64,000 bases of DNA from Stomorhina lunata (Eukaryota > Arthropoda > Insecta > Diptera > Rhiniidae): positions 10,909,486 to 10,973,485 of the forward strand of contig OW121743.1 of NCBI GenBank assembly GCA_933228675.1, given 5' to 3'. Under the pieces are notes generated by a model that saw nothing but the letters and a program-made list of their open reading frames with translations, was not told the DNA's origin and did no database searches. The translations under genes were made by a program, and so were the position numbers. Below, in pieces: positions 10,255 to 23,910 of this stretch. Numbering within the stretch: the stretch's first letter is position 1; every line of letters starts with the position of its first letter.

Positions 10255-12785
10255 AAAAATTTTCTATAGAACAATTTTTTAAATTTAATTTTCAATAGAA
10301 AAATTTTTGATAAAAAAATTTTCTATCAAAATTATTTTATACTAAACTAGACATTTTTTTCAAAAATTTTTCTATAGAAAATTTTTTTATCAAAAATTTT
10401 TCTATTAAATTTTTTTTTATATCAAAAATTGTTCTATAGAAAATTTTTGAAAAAAAAAATTCTATAGAAAAATTTTGTATTGAAAATTTTTCTATAAAAT
10501 TTTTTTTTATTCAAAAATTTATCTATAGATAATTTTTTTTTCAAAAATTTCTTTAGAAAAAATTTTTTAATAGAAATTTTTTTTATTAAAAATTTTTCTA
10601 TAGAAAAATTATTTATAAAAAAAATGTTTATTTTTTGTTTAAAAAATTTTTCTTTTTTTTCAAAAGTTTTTCTATAAAAAATTTTTTTCAAAAATTTTTC
10701 TATAGAATTTTTTTTTCAACAATTTTTCTATTGAAATTTTTTTTCAAAAATTTTTCCATAGAAAATTTTTTGATCAAAAATTTTTATATATATAATTTTT
10801 GTATCAAAAATTTTTCTATAGAAAATTTTTGTATCAAAAATTTTTCTAAACAAAGTTTTTTTTATCAAAAATTTTTCTATGGAAAATGTTTTTAATTAAA
10901 AATTTTTCTATAGAAAATTTTTTCTATAGAAAATTTTTTTTATCAAAAATTTTTCAAAAATTTTTCTATAGAAAATTTTTGTATCAAAAATTTTTCTAAA
11001 CAAAGTTTTTTTATCAAAAGTTTTTCTATGGAAAATGTTTTTAATTAAAAATTTTTCTATAGAAAATTTTTCATTAAAAGTTTTTCTATGAAAATTTTTT
11101 TATCAAAAATTTTTCTATAGGTGATTTTTTATCAATAATTTCTCGATAGAAAGTTTTTTATAGAAAAATTTTTTTTTATCAAAAATTTTTCAAAATTTTT
11201 TCTATCGAAAATTTTTGTATTAAAAATTTTTCTTTAGCAAATTTTTTTTATCAAAAATTTTTCTCTAGAAAATTTTTTTATCAAAAAGTTTTCTAGAAAA
11301 AATTTTTCTAAATGAAATTTTTTATGAAAAATTTTTTTATAGAAAATTTGTTTATGAAAAATTTTTCTATAGAAAATTTTTTTATCAAAAATTTTTCTAT
11401 AGAAAATTTGTTTATGAAAAATTTTTCTATAGAAAATTTGTTTATGAAAAATTTTTCTATAGAAAATTTGTTTATGAAAAATTTTTCTATAGAAAATTTT
11501 TTTATCAAAAATTTTTCTATAGAAAATTTTTTTATCAAAAATTTTTCTATAGAAAATTTTTTTATCAAAAATTTTTCTATCAAAAATTTTTCTATAGAAA
11601 ATTTTTCTATCAAAAAAAAAAAAAAAAATATAGAAATTTTTTTTATCAAAAGTTTTTCTGTAGAAAATGTTTTTATCAAAACTTTTTTTATAGAAATTTT
11701 AGTTATTAAAATTTTTTTTTAGAAAATTTTTTATCAAAAATATTTCCATAGGAAATTTTTTTTTATCAAAAATTTGTCTAAAGAAAATTTTTTTATCAAA
11801 AATTTTTCTGTGGAAAATTTTTTTTATCAAAAATCCATAGAAAATTTTTTTACAAAAAATTTTTCTTAAAAAATTTTTTTAATCAAAAATTTTTCTATAG
11901 AAATTTGTTTTTTTTTCAAAAATTTTTCTATAGAAAATGTTTTTTTCAAAAATTTTTCTATAGAAATTTTTTTTCAAAAATTTTCTATAGAAAATTTTTT
12001 AATAAATATTTTTCTATAGAAAATGTTTGTATCAAAAATTTTTCTATAGAAAATTTTTTATCAAAATTTTTTTTTCCAAAAATTTTTCTATAGAAAATTT
12101 TGTTATCAACAATTTTTTCTATAGAAATTTTTTTTATCAAAAATTTTTCTACAGAAATTTTTGTACCAAAAATTTTTCTATAGAAAATTTTATTTATATT
12201 TTTTTTTCTATAGAAAATTTTTGTATCAAAAATTTTTCTATAGAAAATTTTTCATTAATTTTTTTTTCTGTTTTAATCAAAAATTTTTCTATAGAAAATT
12301 TTTTCATCAAAAATTTTTCTATAGAAAATTTTTTTAAATCAAAAAATTTGCTAAGGAAAATTTTTTATTAATTTTTTTTGTTTTAATCAAAAAATTTTCT
12401 ATAGAAATTTTTTCAATTTTAATCAAAAATTTTCCTATAGAATTTTTTTTTATTTCTATCAAAAATTTTTCTATAGAAATATTTTTTTCAAAAAATTTTC
12501 TGTACAAAATTTTTTGATCAAAAATTATTTTATAGAAAATTTTGTTATCAAAAATGTTTCTATAAAAATTTTTTTATTCGAAGTTTTTTTTATAAAGCAT
12601 TTTTTATCCAAAATTTTTTTGTAGAAAATTTTTTTTCAAAAATTTTTCTACAAATTTTTTTTTTCAAAAAATTTTTCTATAGAAATTTTTTTTTACCAAA
12701 CATTTTTGTATAGAACATTTTTTTTATCAAAAATTTTTCTATAACAATTTTTTTATCAACAATTTTTGGATAAAAAATTAAAAAA
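10255..12785. repeat. ~30-bp A/T satellite with CTATAG core
   Basis: A degenerate array whose unit alternates TTTTTCTATAGAAAA with ATTTTTTTATCAAAAA. The period is near 30, and the 11312-11620 stretch is the most regular. A period of ten codons without stops produces long repetitive peptides (FSIENFFIKN and similar) on both strands; these are by-products of the repeat. Alternating A-tracts and T-tracts near three helical turns suggest curved DNA, which is inference. Confidence 0.93.
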
Positions 12786-12795
12786 AAAATTAATT

Positions 12796-13152
12796 TTTTT
12801 TACTCTAGTGAGTCTAGAAATAATATTCTAGTTAGACTAAAGACTAAACTCTAGTCAGACTAGACTCTATACTCTAGACAGCCTAAGATTATACTCTAGT
12901 CTGACTAAAGACGTTACTTTATACAGACTATACTCAGACTAGAGACTATTCTCTAGTCAGACTAGATACTAGGGCCTAGTGAGACTTAAGACTATACTCA
13001 GACTAGAGACTATTCTTTAGTCAGACTAGAGACTATCTTCTAGACTAGAGGCTATCCTCTGGTCAGACTAAAGACTACACTCTAGTCTCACTACAGACTT
13101 TACTCTCTATAAGCTAGTGAGTTTTTTCCCTAGTGAGGCTAGAGACTATTTT
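12796..13152. repeat. Degenerate CTAG-palindrome array
   Basis: Irregular repeats built from CTCTAGTCAGACTAGAGACT, with period in the low twenties. It directly follows the A/T satellite and resembles the tracts at 14737-14876, 17760-17827 and 59600-61395. Confidence 0.85.
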
Positions 13153-14736
13153 CCCCATTTGTGACAATATTTTTGCTTCCCCTAACCCATTGTGCGTTCT
13201 TAAATCAAAAATATTGTTTTTTTTTGTAAATCTTTTACTACCACCTTAAAGCGTAAAGGGAATAAAAACCACAATGACTATCAACAGCAACATCTTAGAC
13301 ATATTGCATACAACATGTTGTTGTTGTGGTTATTGTTGCAACAATAAAAAGGTGTATATTACATGTTGTTTTTGCTTAAGTCCTTCTAGCTTTTTCAATA
13401 ATTTATAAAGTCGATAATGACTACTTAGTGAAGTGTTTATTTTACTACATTTCTTCTTTTATAGTATTTATTTTTTTATGTTCATTCTAAAATAATTATT
13501 TAAGAACCGAACAAAAGGCATTTTGTTTATGATTTTATTTATTACAAATGCTTAAGAGTTAAATAGGTTTTTTTTGTTGGAATTAAATTGTTTTCTTAAA
13601 GGCAGGTTAGACATCAAGTTGTTTTGTTTAAGAAGAATAAATAATTTATATGAAAAAAAAAAAAAAAAAGTGCAAACAAAAAATTCTTGTCAATGTCATG
13701 TCATGTTTATTAGTTTTTGTTGTTTTTCTGCAAATAAATAAGGAATTGAATTGAAGAAATATATTTAAATTGAAAAAAGCTTAACAGGGGTTAAGAAAAA
13801 TGAAAGACAGTGGTTTAAGTTGAAGGAAAATCGAAGAAAAATTGAAAATTTATACAATTTAAAATACAAAATTTTATAATTTCTGAGATTTTTAAATATT
13901 TTCCCTGCTTTTTATTCAAAAATTGCTTAAAGTTTTAAAATCCCACTGTCCAGTCATTTGTTAGGCCAACAAAACAAAAGACTTAGACAACAAACATGCA
14001 AATGTTTAGTTGAGTTTTGTTGCTTGTATTTTTTTGGCTTTTAGTTGTTTAAATGTTTTTTGTTGCTTGAATAGCAACAACAACAATATTTACCGTTGGA
14101 TTCTTTTCTTCTTCTTCTTCTTCATCACCATCATTATTATTGTTGTTGTTGTTGCTAAGTTGTTCTCATCTCTCTTTTATATTTTTACGCCATTTAAGTC
14201 AAAACACATAAACTAAACAAAACAAAACAACTACGAGTACGAGTATTTTCCATATAACATGCAAATTTAAACAAAAACATAATTCTGCCATTAGCTGTTG
14301 CTGTTTTATTGTTGCTGTTGCCATTGTACGTTTCCAATATTTTCCTTACTTCTGTTCTCAGTTTGTCTGTTTGTCTTGTCTTATGGGCTTTTCCTTTTGC
14401 TGTTTGTAAATGTTAATGTTTGTGTCATTGTTATTATTTGCATTTCAATTTATACAAATATTTACAACCAACAGCAAATCATAAAATATTCAATTTGAAA
14501 AGAAGCCAACAGAACAAGACATACTTTTAAAAGCTGACAAAATGTAAAGAAAGCTTGAATATTTTACCAAAAGCTTCCTGGAAGGTTTTCAGAAGTTTAA
14601 ATACTAGATTCAGGTGATTTTTAAGAAGTTTTTTTATAGTAAATAATAGAAAAACTATAGTAGGACTAGGGATAAAACAAAAGACTTAGACAATAAGCTT
14701 GAAAATCGTTTGTATGTCCCTAAAGTTATCTAAACT
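13153..14736. other. AT-rich DNA with triplet microsatellites
   Basis: No gene was recognised. A composite triplet tract at about 14100-14153 runs through TTC, CAT, ATT and GTT repeats. More GTT/CAA runs lie at 13315-13350 and 14290-14325. These are typical of fly intergenic or intronic DNA. Confidence 0.5.
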
Positions 14737-14876
14737 AGAGACTCTTATCTAGACAGACTATGGATTCTACACTAGCCAGACTAGAGAATCTACTCTAGTC
14801 AGACTAGAGACTCCACTCTAGTCAGACTGAGACTCTACTCTAGCCAGACTAGAGACCCAACTCTAGCCAGACTAGA
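14737..14876. repeat. CTAG-palindrome array, left flank of 31-bp array
   Basis: About six units of roughly 23 bases containing AGACTAGAGACTC and ACTCTAGTC. A short piece of the same repeat resumes at 17760, so the 31-bp array between them looks like an expansion inside an older CTAG tract. Confidence 0.85.
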
Positions 14877-17762
14877 GAAAAAGTTGTTGCACAACTTTTT
14901 CTACAGAAAAACTTATGTTGCACAACTTTTTCTACAGAAAAACTTATGTTGCACAACTTTTTCTATAGAAAAACTTATGTTGCACAACTTTTTCTATAGA
15001 AAAACTTATGTTGCACAACTTTTTATATAGAAAAACTTATGTTGCACAAGTTGTTGCACAACTTTTTCTACAGAAAAACTTATGTTGCACAACTTTTTCT
15101 ACAGAAAAACTTATGTTGCACAACTTTTTCTATAGAAAAACTTATGTTGCACAACTTTTTCTATAGAAAAACTTATGTTGCACTACTTTTTCTATAGAAA
15201 AACTTATGTTGCACAACTTTTTCTATAGAAAAACTTATGTTGCATAACTTTTTCTATAGAAAAACTTATGTTGCACAACTTTTTCTTTGGAAAAACTTAT
15301 GTTGCACAACTTTTTCTTTGGAAAAACTTATGTTGCACAACTTTTTCTTTAGAAAAACTTATGTTGTACAACTTTTTCTACAGAAAAACTTATGTTGCAC
15401 AACTTTTTCTACAGAAAAACTTATGTTGCACAACTTTTTCTGTAGAAAAACTTATGTTGCACAACTTTTTCTATAAAAAAACTTATGTTGCACAACTTTT
15501 TATATAGAAAAACTTATGTTGCACAAGTTGTTGCACAACTTTTTCTACAGAAAAACTTATGTTGCACAACTTTTTCTATAGAAAAACTTATGGTGCACAA
15601 CTTTTTCTATAGAAAAACTTATGTTGCACTACTTTTTCTATAGAAAAACTTATGTTGCACAACTTTTTCTATAGAAAAACTTATGTTGCATAACTTTTTA
15701 TATAGAAAAACTTATGTTGCACAACTTTTTCTTTGGAAAAACTTATGTTGCACAACTTTTTCTTTGAAAAAACTTATGTTGCACAACTTTTTCTTTAGAA
15801 AAACTTATGTTGTACAACTTTTTCTACAGAAAAACTTATGTTGCACAACTTTTTCTACAGAAAAACTTATGTTGCACAACTTTTTCTGTAGAAAAACTTA
15901 TGTTGCACAACTTTTTCTATAAAAAAACTTATGTTGCACAACTTTTTCTTTGGAAAAACTTATGTTGCACAACTTTTTCTTTGGAAAAACTTATGTTGCA
16001 CAACTTTTTCTTTGGAAAAACTTATGTTGTACAACTTTTTCTACAGAAAAACTTATGTTGCACAACTTTTTCTACAGAAAAACTTATGTTGCACAACTTT
16101 TTCTGTAGAAAAACTTATGTTGCACAACTTTTTCTATAAAAAAACTTATGTTGCACAACTTTTTATATAGAAAAACTTATGTTGCACAAGTTGTTGCACA
16201 ACTTTTTCTACAGAAAAACTTATGTTGCACAACTTTTTCTATAGAAAAACTTATGGTGCACAACTTTTTCTATAGAAAAACTTATGTTGCACTACTTTTT
16301 CTATAGAAAAACTTATGTTGCACAACTTTTTCTATAGAAAAACTTATGTTGCATAACTTTTTCTATAGAAAAACTTATGTTGCACAACTTTTTCTTTGGA
16401 AAAACTTATGTTGCACAACTTTTTCTTTGGAAAAACTTATGTTGCACAACTTTTTCTTTAGAAAAACTTATGTTGTACAACTTTTTCTACAGAAAAACTT
16501 ATGTTGCACAACTTTTTCTACAGAAAAACTTATGTTGCACAACTTTTTCTGTAGAAAAACTTATGTTGCACTACTTTTTCTATAAAAAAACTTATGTTGC
16601 ACAACTTTTTCTATAGAAAAACTTATGTCGCATAATTTTTTCAATAGAAAAACTTATGTTGCATAATTTTTTCTATAGAAAAACTTATGTTGCACAACTT
16701 TTTCTATAGAAAAACTTATGTTGCACAACTTTCTCTATAGAAAAACTTATGTTGCACAAATTTTTCTGTAGAAAAACTTATGTAGCACAAATTTTTCTAT
16801 AGAAAAACTTATGTTGCATAAATTTTTCTATAGAAAAACTTATGTTGCACAACTTTTTCTATAGAAAAACTTATGTTGCACAACTTTTTCTATAAAAAAA
16901 CTTATGTTGCATAATTTTTTGTATAGAAAAACTTATGATGCATAATTTTTTCTATAGAAAAACTTATGTTGCACAACTTTTTCTATAGAAAAACTTATGT
17001 TGCACAACTTTTTCTATAGAAAAACTTTGTTGCACAACTTTTCTATAGAAAAACTTATGTTGCACAACTTTTTCTATAGAAAAACTTATGTTGCATAACT
17101 TTTTCTATAGACAAAACTTATGTTGCACAACTTTTTCCATAGAAAAACTTATGTTGCACAACTTTTTCTATAGAAAAACTTATGTTGCACAACTTTTTCT
17201 ATAGAAAAACTTATGTTGCACAACTTTTTCTATAGAAAAACTTATGTTGCACAACTTTTTCTATAGAAAAACTTATGTTGCATAATTTTTTCTATAGAAA
17301 AACTTATGTTGCACAACTTTTCTATAGAAAAACTTATGTTGCACAACTTTTTCTATAGAAAAACTTATGTTGCATAACTTTTTCTATAGACAAAACTTAT
17401 GTTGCATAACTTTTTCTGTAGACAAAACTTATGTTGCATAACTTTTTCTTTAGAAAAACTTCTGTTGCACAACTTTTTCTATAGAAAAACTTATGTTGCA
17501 CAACTTTTTCTATAGAAAAACTTATGTTGCACTACTTTTTCTATAGAAAAACTTATGTTGCACAACTTTTTCTATAGAAAAACTTATGCTGCACAACTTT
17601 TTCTATAGAAAAACTTATGTTGCACAACTTTTTCTAAAGAAAAACTTATGTTGCACAACTTTTTCTATAAAAAACTTATGTTGCACAACTTTTTCTATAG
17701 AAAAACTTATGTCGCTTAACTTTTTCTATAGAAAAACTGATGTTGCACAACTTTTTCTATGG
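14877..17762. repeat. 31-bp satellite array, TTGCACAAC subtype
   Basis: About 93 copies of a 31-base unit containing TTGCACAACTTTTTCTATAG and AAAAACTTATG. Variants TCTACAG, TCTTTGG, TCTGTAG and TATATAG mark sub-blocks. A phase-breaking junction GCACAAGTTGTTGCAC occurs at 15044, 15521 and 16184, and the variant TGGTGCAC at 15591 recurs at 16254, so a 663-base block was duplicated. The MLHNFF/TYVAQLF reading frames come from the repeat and are not genes. Confidence 0.97.
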
Positions 17763-17827
17763 AGACTATACTCAGCTTAGTCTAGAAACTATACTCGACT
17801 CAGACGAGAGACTCTACCCTAGAGTCT
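17760..17827. repeat. CTAG-palindrome array, right flank
   Basis: Motifs GAGACTATACTC and TAGTCTAGAAAC continue the repeat seen at 14737-14876 after the 31-bp array. Confidence 0.7.
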
Positions 17828-18514
17828 TTTCAATAGTAAAAAAATCTTTTGAACTAATTTTATCATATATTTCCTCTACAAACAACTTGAATCTAAACTT
17901 CAAAAAAAAACAAAAAAAAAGACAAGGATTTAGATTTAAATGAAATTAAGCGGAAAAAAGTCAGCCTTTATAAATCATAAAGACCGATTGTTAAACGTTA
18001 AAATACAAAACAAAAAAAAAAAAAAAAAAAAACAATAATGACAATCGCAGCAGCAACAAGTACAAGATTTAAACTTCAGAGAAATGTTCTAAAAGAACAG
18101 AACCCAAACCGAACTGAACCGAGGAAAAACAAAAAAAAATTAAAGAATACTCGTAGCATATGAAGAACAACAGAGGAACAAGACAACAAACGGAGAAACA
18201 TATAAGGAATCCTTTCATTATGTACCGCTGTCATGTCACATAAATCGCTGTCTGTAAATGTCTTTTCGGACAGAATTGTTGTTGCTGTTGTTCTCTGGCT
18301 GTTGTTGTTTTAGGTACTTATTGTTGTTGCATTAGCTTTTTTTTTTGTAGCAGAAGTACCCGAAAGTACTAGGAGTAGAACCTTTTGTAGATGATTTCAT
18401 TTGTTATAATAATGTTAGGATGCTGGTTGTTATTGTTTCAGATCTTTGGATGATACTCTGATTATAGACATTGGGTTATACAGGAGTGCTTTTATTTATA
18501 GTGATATTTATAAA
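17828..18514. other. AT-rich non-coding DNA
   Basis: No gene was recognised. Poly-A tracts occur near 18010-18031 and GTT-rich triplet runs near 18277-18330. Confidence 0.5.
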
Positions 18515-21500
18515 AAAAAGCTTTTAGTTAAAGGTGGTTTCATACCAAAGGTTTTTAGATAAGAGTTGTTTAGTTGATAAGCTTTAATAGTAAAGTTTTT
18601 TAATAGAGAAGTTTTTTAAAGAACAGTTTTTATATAGAAAATATTTTCATAGAAAAGTTGTTCTATGGAAAAGTTTTTCAATAAAAAGTAGGTTTTCGTT
18701 TTTTACACAATTATTTTTCTATAAAACAATTGTTATTTAGAGAAATATTAAATAGAAAAGTTGTTTTGTTGAAAAGCTTTTTATATGATATTGTTGTACT
18801 AAAAAGCTTTTTACAGAAAAGCTTTTTTGTTGAAACTTGTTTTTTAAAAAACCTTTTGTTATTAAAATAATTTTTGACTGGAAAATTGTTCTTTAAAGAA
18901 CAATTATTAATAGAGAATTCGTTATATGAAAAGCTTTTTACAAAAAGCTATTCTACGGAATAACTTTTCATAGATTGTATGTGTTCTATTGTATTTTTAA
19001 GATATATTTAGAAAAATTATTGTATGTTTGTGAAAGCTTTTTATAGAGAAGTTGTGAAATTTTTTAATAAAAGACATTTTTTAATAAGATAATTTTTTTA
19101 ATAAAAAGCTTTTATGATTATTTATATCTATTGAAAGTCCCTTTGCAGAAAAAAGCTTTTAATAGTCAATCTATTCTTCAAAGAACTTTTTAATAAAAAC
19201 CTTATAATAAGAAAGCTTAATATATAAACCCTTTTTTCTATGTTTGGTCTAAAAAAAAATTGTATGGAAGAGTTTTTATTATTTTTTTTTGTATTTACAG
19301 AAATAATTTTCTTTGAAAAAGCTTTCATTTAAAATAGACTGTAAAACTTTTTATAGAAAAAATATGTCTTCTATTCATATAGTTAAACTTTATTTTTGAA
19401 AGCTTTTAATATCAAAATTGTTTTATGTTAAATGTTTAACTAAACAGTTTTTATGCAAAAGCTTTTATAAATAGTTAATTTGATTGGAAACCCTTTAGCA
19501 GAAATAATTTTCTGTGAAAAAGATTTCAATAGTCATTCAATTTTAAATAACTTTCATGAATAAATTGTTTTATAGAGCTTATAATAAAAAAGCTTTATAT
19601 ACAAACATTTTTTCATTGTTTTGTCTAAACAATTTTAAATGAAAAAGCTTTCACAAATATAACATAATATATAATGGAGAATTGCTTTATGAAAGGCTTT
19701 AACTACTCATAATTTTAGTATAAAGCTTTTAATATTATAAAAAAAAAACAAATCAGACATTTTTTCACTTTTTATAAAGAATAAAAGAAAGAAAGAATAA
19801 AAGCTTTAACCAGAAAATTTGTGCTGTAGAGAAATTCTTCAAGAAAAGTTGTTTCATGAAAAAGCTTTTTAAAGCAGCTTTACATTTGGACTTTACGTAG
19901 TTTTATTATAAAGCTTTAATTATTATGAAAAATAAGCCAATTTTTTTTTCAATTTTCAATAAAAATAAAAGTTGCAAAAAGCTTTTCATCAAAAAAAATA
20001 AAGCTTTTAAAAGAAGCTTTTTGCTTTGACTGTACACAAGAAGTTTTGATATAAAGATTTAAATATGAGAGTTTTTTTTAATGGATTTAAAAAAGCTTTT
20101 TATTGAAGTGTCACCACCACAACTTTTGAAAGCAGCTTTTTTTTACTATACACAAATAAATTTTTTATATAAAGCTTTTAAATTAAAAGCTTTCTATTAC
20201 TTTTCATAAAAAAAATAAAAACTTGCAGAAGAACAATTTTTATAAAAACGACTAAAAAGCTTTTTATAAAAATTTAATAAAAATTTATGCGAAGCAAAGA
20301 AAGAATTAATAAAGTACAATAAACAAGGGTCAAGTTTTTGAAGTAGATTTTTTTCACTATACACAAAAAAGCTTTTTTATTAAAAGCTTTATATGAAAGC
20401 TTTAAATGAAAAAGCTTTTCATTGGTTCTACTCTTTATAATAGAGAAAATGCAGATACAAGATTTGAAGGAAAAAGCTTTTTACTTCATAAGAAAGCTTT
20501 TTAAAAAAACTTTTTGTTTTATATAATTTTTCTTTTTTTTAATAAATTGGAAAAATTTTAGAAAATATGGTAAAAAGACTTCAAAGTAGATTTTTATTCA
20601 AAAGCTTTTTATTTCTTGAGAAAGCTTTTGAAAACAACTTTTTGTCTTATATACATGTTATAAAATAGCTTTTTATACAAATTATTTTTCAGTTTTTGTA
20701 ATAAATAGAAAAATGGTCAAAAATATATTAGAAAAGCTTTACATTTAAGTGATAAAGCTTTTGGAAGTAGTTTTTTTCGTTTGAATATATACAAATATGT
20801 TTTGATATAAAGATTTAAATATTAAAGTTCTTTTTTTTAATTTTTATAAAAAAGACAAAATTTTAGAAAATAGATTTAAAAAAGCTTTTAATTAAAGTGG
20901 CAAAGCTTTTGGTATCTTTATTTAGCTATACACAGATAAGTTTTGATAAAAAGCTTTTAATAAAAAAGCTTAAATTCGTTCACTTTTTATAAAAGAATAA
21001 ACAATTGTATGAAAAATTTGACTAAAAAGCTTTTTATAAAAATTGAAAACAAAAATTTAAGCAAAAGAAAAAATTGAACAAATTACAAAAAACAAGATTT
21101 TCATTATAGATTTTGAAAAAGCTTTTTTTTTTGGTTTTTTATACTATTTGTGTATAAAAATAATAGAATAATAAAGAAGCTTTACATACAAGGAAATGTT
21201 TTCACTTTTTTTAAATACACTTTTTAAGCAAAATTGGCAATAAAAAAGTTTTGTAAAAAAGCTTTTAGTAATATTTTTTAATTAAAATGTAGTTTGTTTT
21301 TTAAGCTTTTAATGAAAATTTGCAGAGAAGTTAAAAAAAAATTAAAAGCTTTTTATTATAATTTAATTTAAAAAACTTTTTTTCTTAATTTTACTTAAAA
21401 AAAATATTTTTAAGAAAATATCTTTGGAGTTCAGTAAAACTGGCATTAAAAAATTTTTGTAAAAAAGCTTTTAATAATATTATTTTTTAAGTAAAGTGTC

Positions 21501-21850
21501 CTTTGTTTTTTTAAGCTTTTAATGAACAGTGGCAGATAAATTCAATAATTAAAAGCTTATTATTATAATTTAATTTCAAAAAAGCTTTTTTTTAATTTTA
21601 CTTAAAAAAAATATTTTTAAGTAAATATCTTTGGAATTGCAAACTTTTTGGTAAATAAATTTCTTATGAACTTTAAAGCTTTGCAAATTAAAGGATGCAT
21701 TTATAGGTAAGAAAAACTGGTGATAAAAAAGTTTTGTGAAAAAGCTTACAATAACTTTTTTTAAGAAAAATGCCGTTTGTTTTACAAGCTTTTCATGGAG
21801 GAATTTAAATGAAGCTTTTTTTTTAAGTAACCTTACTTTGATTTTTTAAC
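18515..21850. repeat. AAGCTTTT-rich degenerate repeat domain, part 1
   Basis: AAAGCTTT palindromes recur roughly every 25-60 bases, mixed with GAAAAGCTTTTTA, TATAGAAAAG and TTTTTATA pieces. Within it, 21225-21640 holds two copies of a unit of about 207 bases, marked by TTACTTAAAA at 21391 and 21598, followed by a decayed third piece. No gene was seen. Confidence 0.85.
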
Positions 21851-22310
21851 TCCCCCTTAAAATTGCTTTATAGAAATCTTTAACCCTTCTCTGACGTTAA
21901 CATGTGCTCCTTAAAAATTCGGCCAAAAGCACATCCAAAAAGAGCGCTCGTTTATTTGTTTTTCAGCTGCACAAAAGTACCAAGCTTTTGATTTCAAGCT
22001 ACATTCTTTGCTAATCTCCTCTGCTTAAGTTTATGTTTTTTAGGTCTAAGTTTTTTTTGTTATTATTGTTTTTTTGTGCCTAGATCTTACATGGGCAAAA
22101 AAAGAAAAAAAAGGAACTGATCTAAACACAAAAAACGTCTGAGCATTTTTATGTCATTTTAAAAATTGGCGCCCGTTGGCAAAGAAAATGTGCAGAGCAA
22201 CAAAACTCCAAGTATGAGAGAACAAAATACGGCAGCTAATTGTTAATACTAAAGAAAAAAACGAAGGTCTAAGACGATTTAGGTAAGCGGTATACACATA
22301 TAACAAACCT
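21851..22310. other. Less repetitive island in the AAGCTTTT domain
   Basis: This stretch is a little richer in G and C and nearly free of AAGCTTTT motifs. It has an isolated splice-acceptor-like TTTGTTTTTCAG near 21960 but no adjacent open frame of useful length. No gene was recognised. Confidence 0.4.
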
Positions 22311-23086
22311 TATTTTAAAAAAATTTTATTAAAAAGCTTTTATTATAATCATATATAGTAAAGCTTTTAGAGCTTTTGTGCATGACCTTATATGCACAAA
22401 AGCTGAGAAAAGCTCTAAAAGCTTAACAAAATATTACTTAAATTATATATAAATACAAGTTTCAAAAGCGAATTTATTTATGGAAGCTTTTTCATTTCAA
22501 TATAATTGATATTATACAAGATCTCTAGTAGTACCCTATGAAAAAAATATTGGCCAGAAAATTTTTTCTTAAACACAAAAACAGCTTTTTACATTAAAAC
22601 AGTCATGTTACTACTTGCTTTATGCCACAGAATTGTCTAAAGTAGTAAATAAGTAGCCCCAGCTACCCAGGCTTTTGTCTCAGGTTATCAAAAGATTCAA
22701 AAAGACATTATCCAAATTGGTAGTTATGTTTTACTCAACTTCAAACTAAAACAACAAATAACATAAGATCTAACCAACAACAACAAAAACATCAACTGGA
22801 AAATAATCATATAATATGAAAAATTCTTTTTAAGAAATCCAAAGATTAGCTAAATGCACAGTGGGAAGAGTTGTTTAGAAAAACTCACAAGAAACATAAT
22901 TTTTGAAGAAAAGCTTATAGCATAAGTGATCTAAATAAGAAAAGCTTTCACACAAATACACTTTTATTGTAAAGAAATAAACCTGAAGAAAAATTAACCT
23001 AAGCGAAAGCTTTTCACAGAAAATACTTTTAATGGAAAAGTTTTTATATCAAAGCAAAAGTTTTCTGTAGAAAAGCTTTTTCAGCA

Positions 23087-23419
23087 TAAGTAGTTATATT
23101 GTAAAAGTTTTGTTAAAAAAAATATTTTATGGAAGGGCTTTAATTAGTAAAAGTGTTTTATTTAAAAGCTTTTTGTAAAAAACAGGTTCTTAATATAAAA
23201 AGCTTTCCATACAAATGCTCTTCTAAGGAATTTTTTTCATAGGAAAATGCAAAGCTTTTCATTGAAAAGATTTTCTAAGATAAAATTATTGTAAAAAAAA
23301 TTTTATATAGGGGAAAGCTTTCAATATGAAATTTATTTTATAGAAAAATATTTTATTAGTCAAATTTTCCTATAAAAATGTTTTCATAAGAAAACTTTTT
23401 ATAGAAAACTTGTTCTAAA
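23087..23419 (+). repeat. Direct duplication, copy 1 (333 bp)
   Basis: From TAAGTAGTTATATT to GTTCTAAA this segment is identical by eye to 23578-23910, an offset of 491 bases. An inverted copy of its distal part lies between the two. Confidence 0.95.
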
Positions 23420-23420
23420 C

Positions 23421-23574
23421 TTGTTCCTATTTAGAACAAGTTTTCTATAAAAAGTTTTCTTATGAAAACATTTTTATAGGAAAATTTTACTAATAAAATA
23501 TTTTTCTATAAAATAAATTTCATATTGAAAGCTTTCCCCTATATAAAATTTTTTTTACAATAATTTTATCTTAG
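23421..23574 (-). repeat. Inverted copy between the direct duplicates
   Basis: Read on the minus strand, this matches about 23765-23917, including the CTAAATAGGA sequence that lies beyond the end of the duplicated segment. Together the three pieces form a direct-inverted-direct arrangement with a near-perfect hairpin around 23414-23436. Confidence 0.92.
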
Positions 23575-23577
23575 AAG

Positions 23578-23910
23578 TAAGTAGTTATATTGTAAAAGTT
23601 TTGTTAAAAAAAATATTTTATGGAAGGGCTTTAATTAGTAAAAGTGTTTTATTTAAAAGCTTTTTGTAAAAAACAGGTTCTTAATATAAAAAGCTTTCCA
23701 TACAAATGCTCTTCTAAGGAATTTTTTTCATAGGAAAATGCAAAGCTTTTCATTGAAAAGATTTTCTAAGATAAAATTATTGTAAAAAAAATTTTATATA
23801 GGGGAAAGCTTTCAATATGAAATTTATTTTATAGAAAAATATTTTATTAGTCAAATTTTCCTATAAAAATGTTTTCATAAGAAAACTTTTTATAGAAAAC
23901 TTGTTCTAAA
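23578..23910 (+). repeat. Direct duplication, copy 2 (333 bp)
   Basis: This is identical by eye to 23087-23419. It continues into unique sequence (TAGGACAATT), which the inverted middle piece also includes. Confidence 0.95.

Noticed and set aside
11308..11722. Long frames on both strands giving FSIENFFIKN or KFSIEKFLIK repeats
   Set aside because: They arise because a 30-base A/T unit without stops stays open in several frames; there is no start context or conserved domain.
14877..17762. CRISPR-like pattern of constant core and other sequence
   Set aside because: The sequence between the cores is the same in every unit of an array, so there are no unique spacers; the genome is eukaryotic and no cas genes are present.
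22167..22180. TGGCGCCCGTTGGC, resembling a retroelement primer-binding site
   Set aside because: No LTR end precedes it and no gag or pol frame follows.
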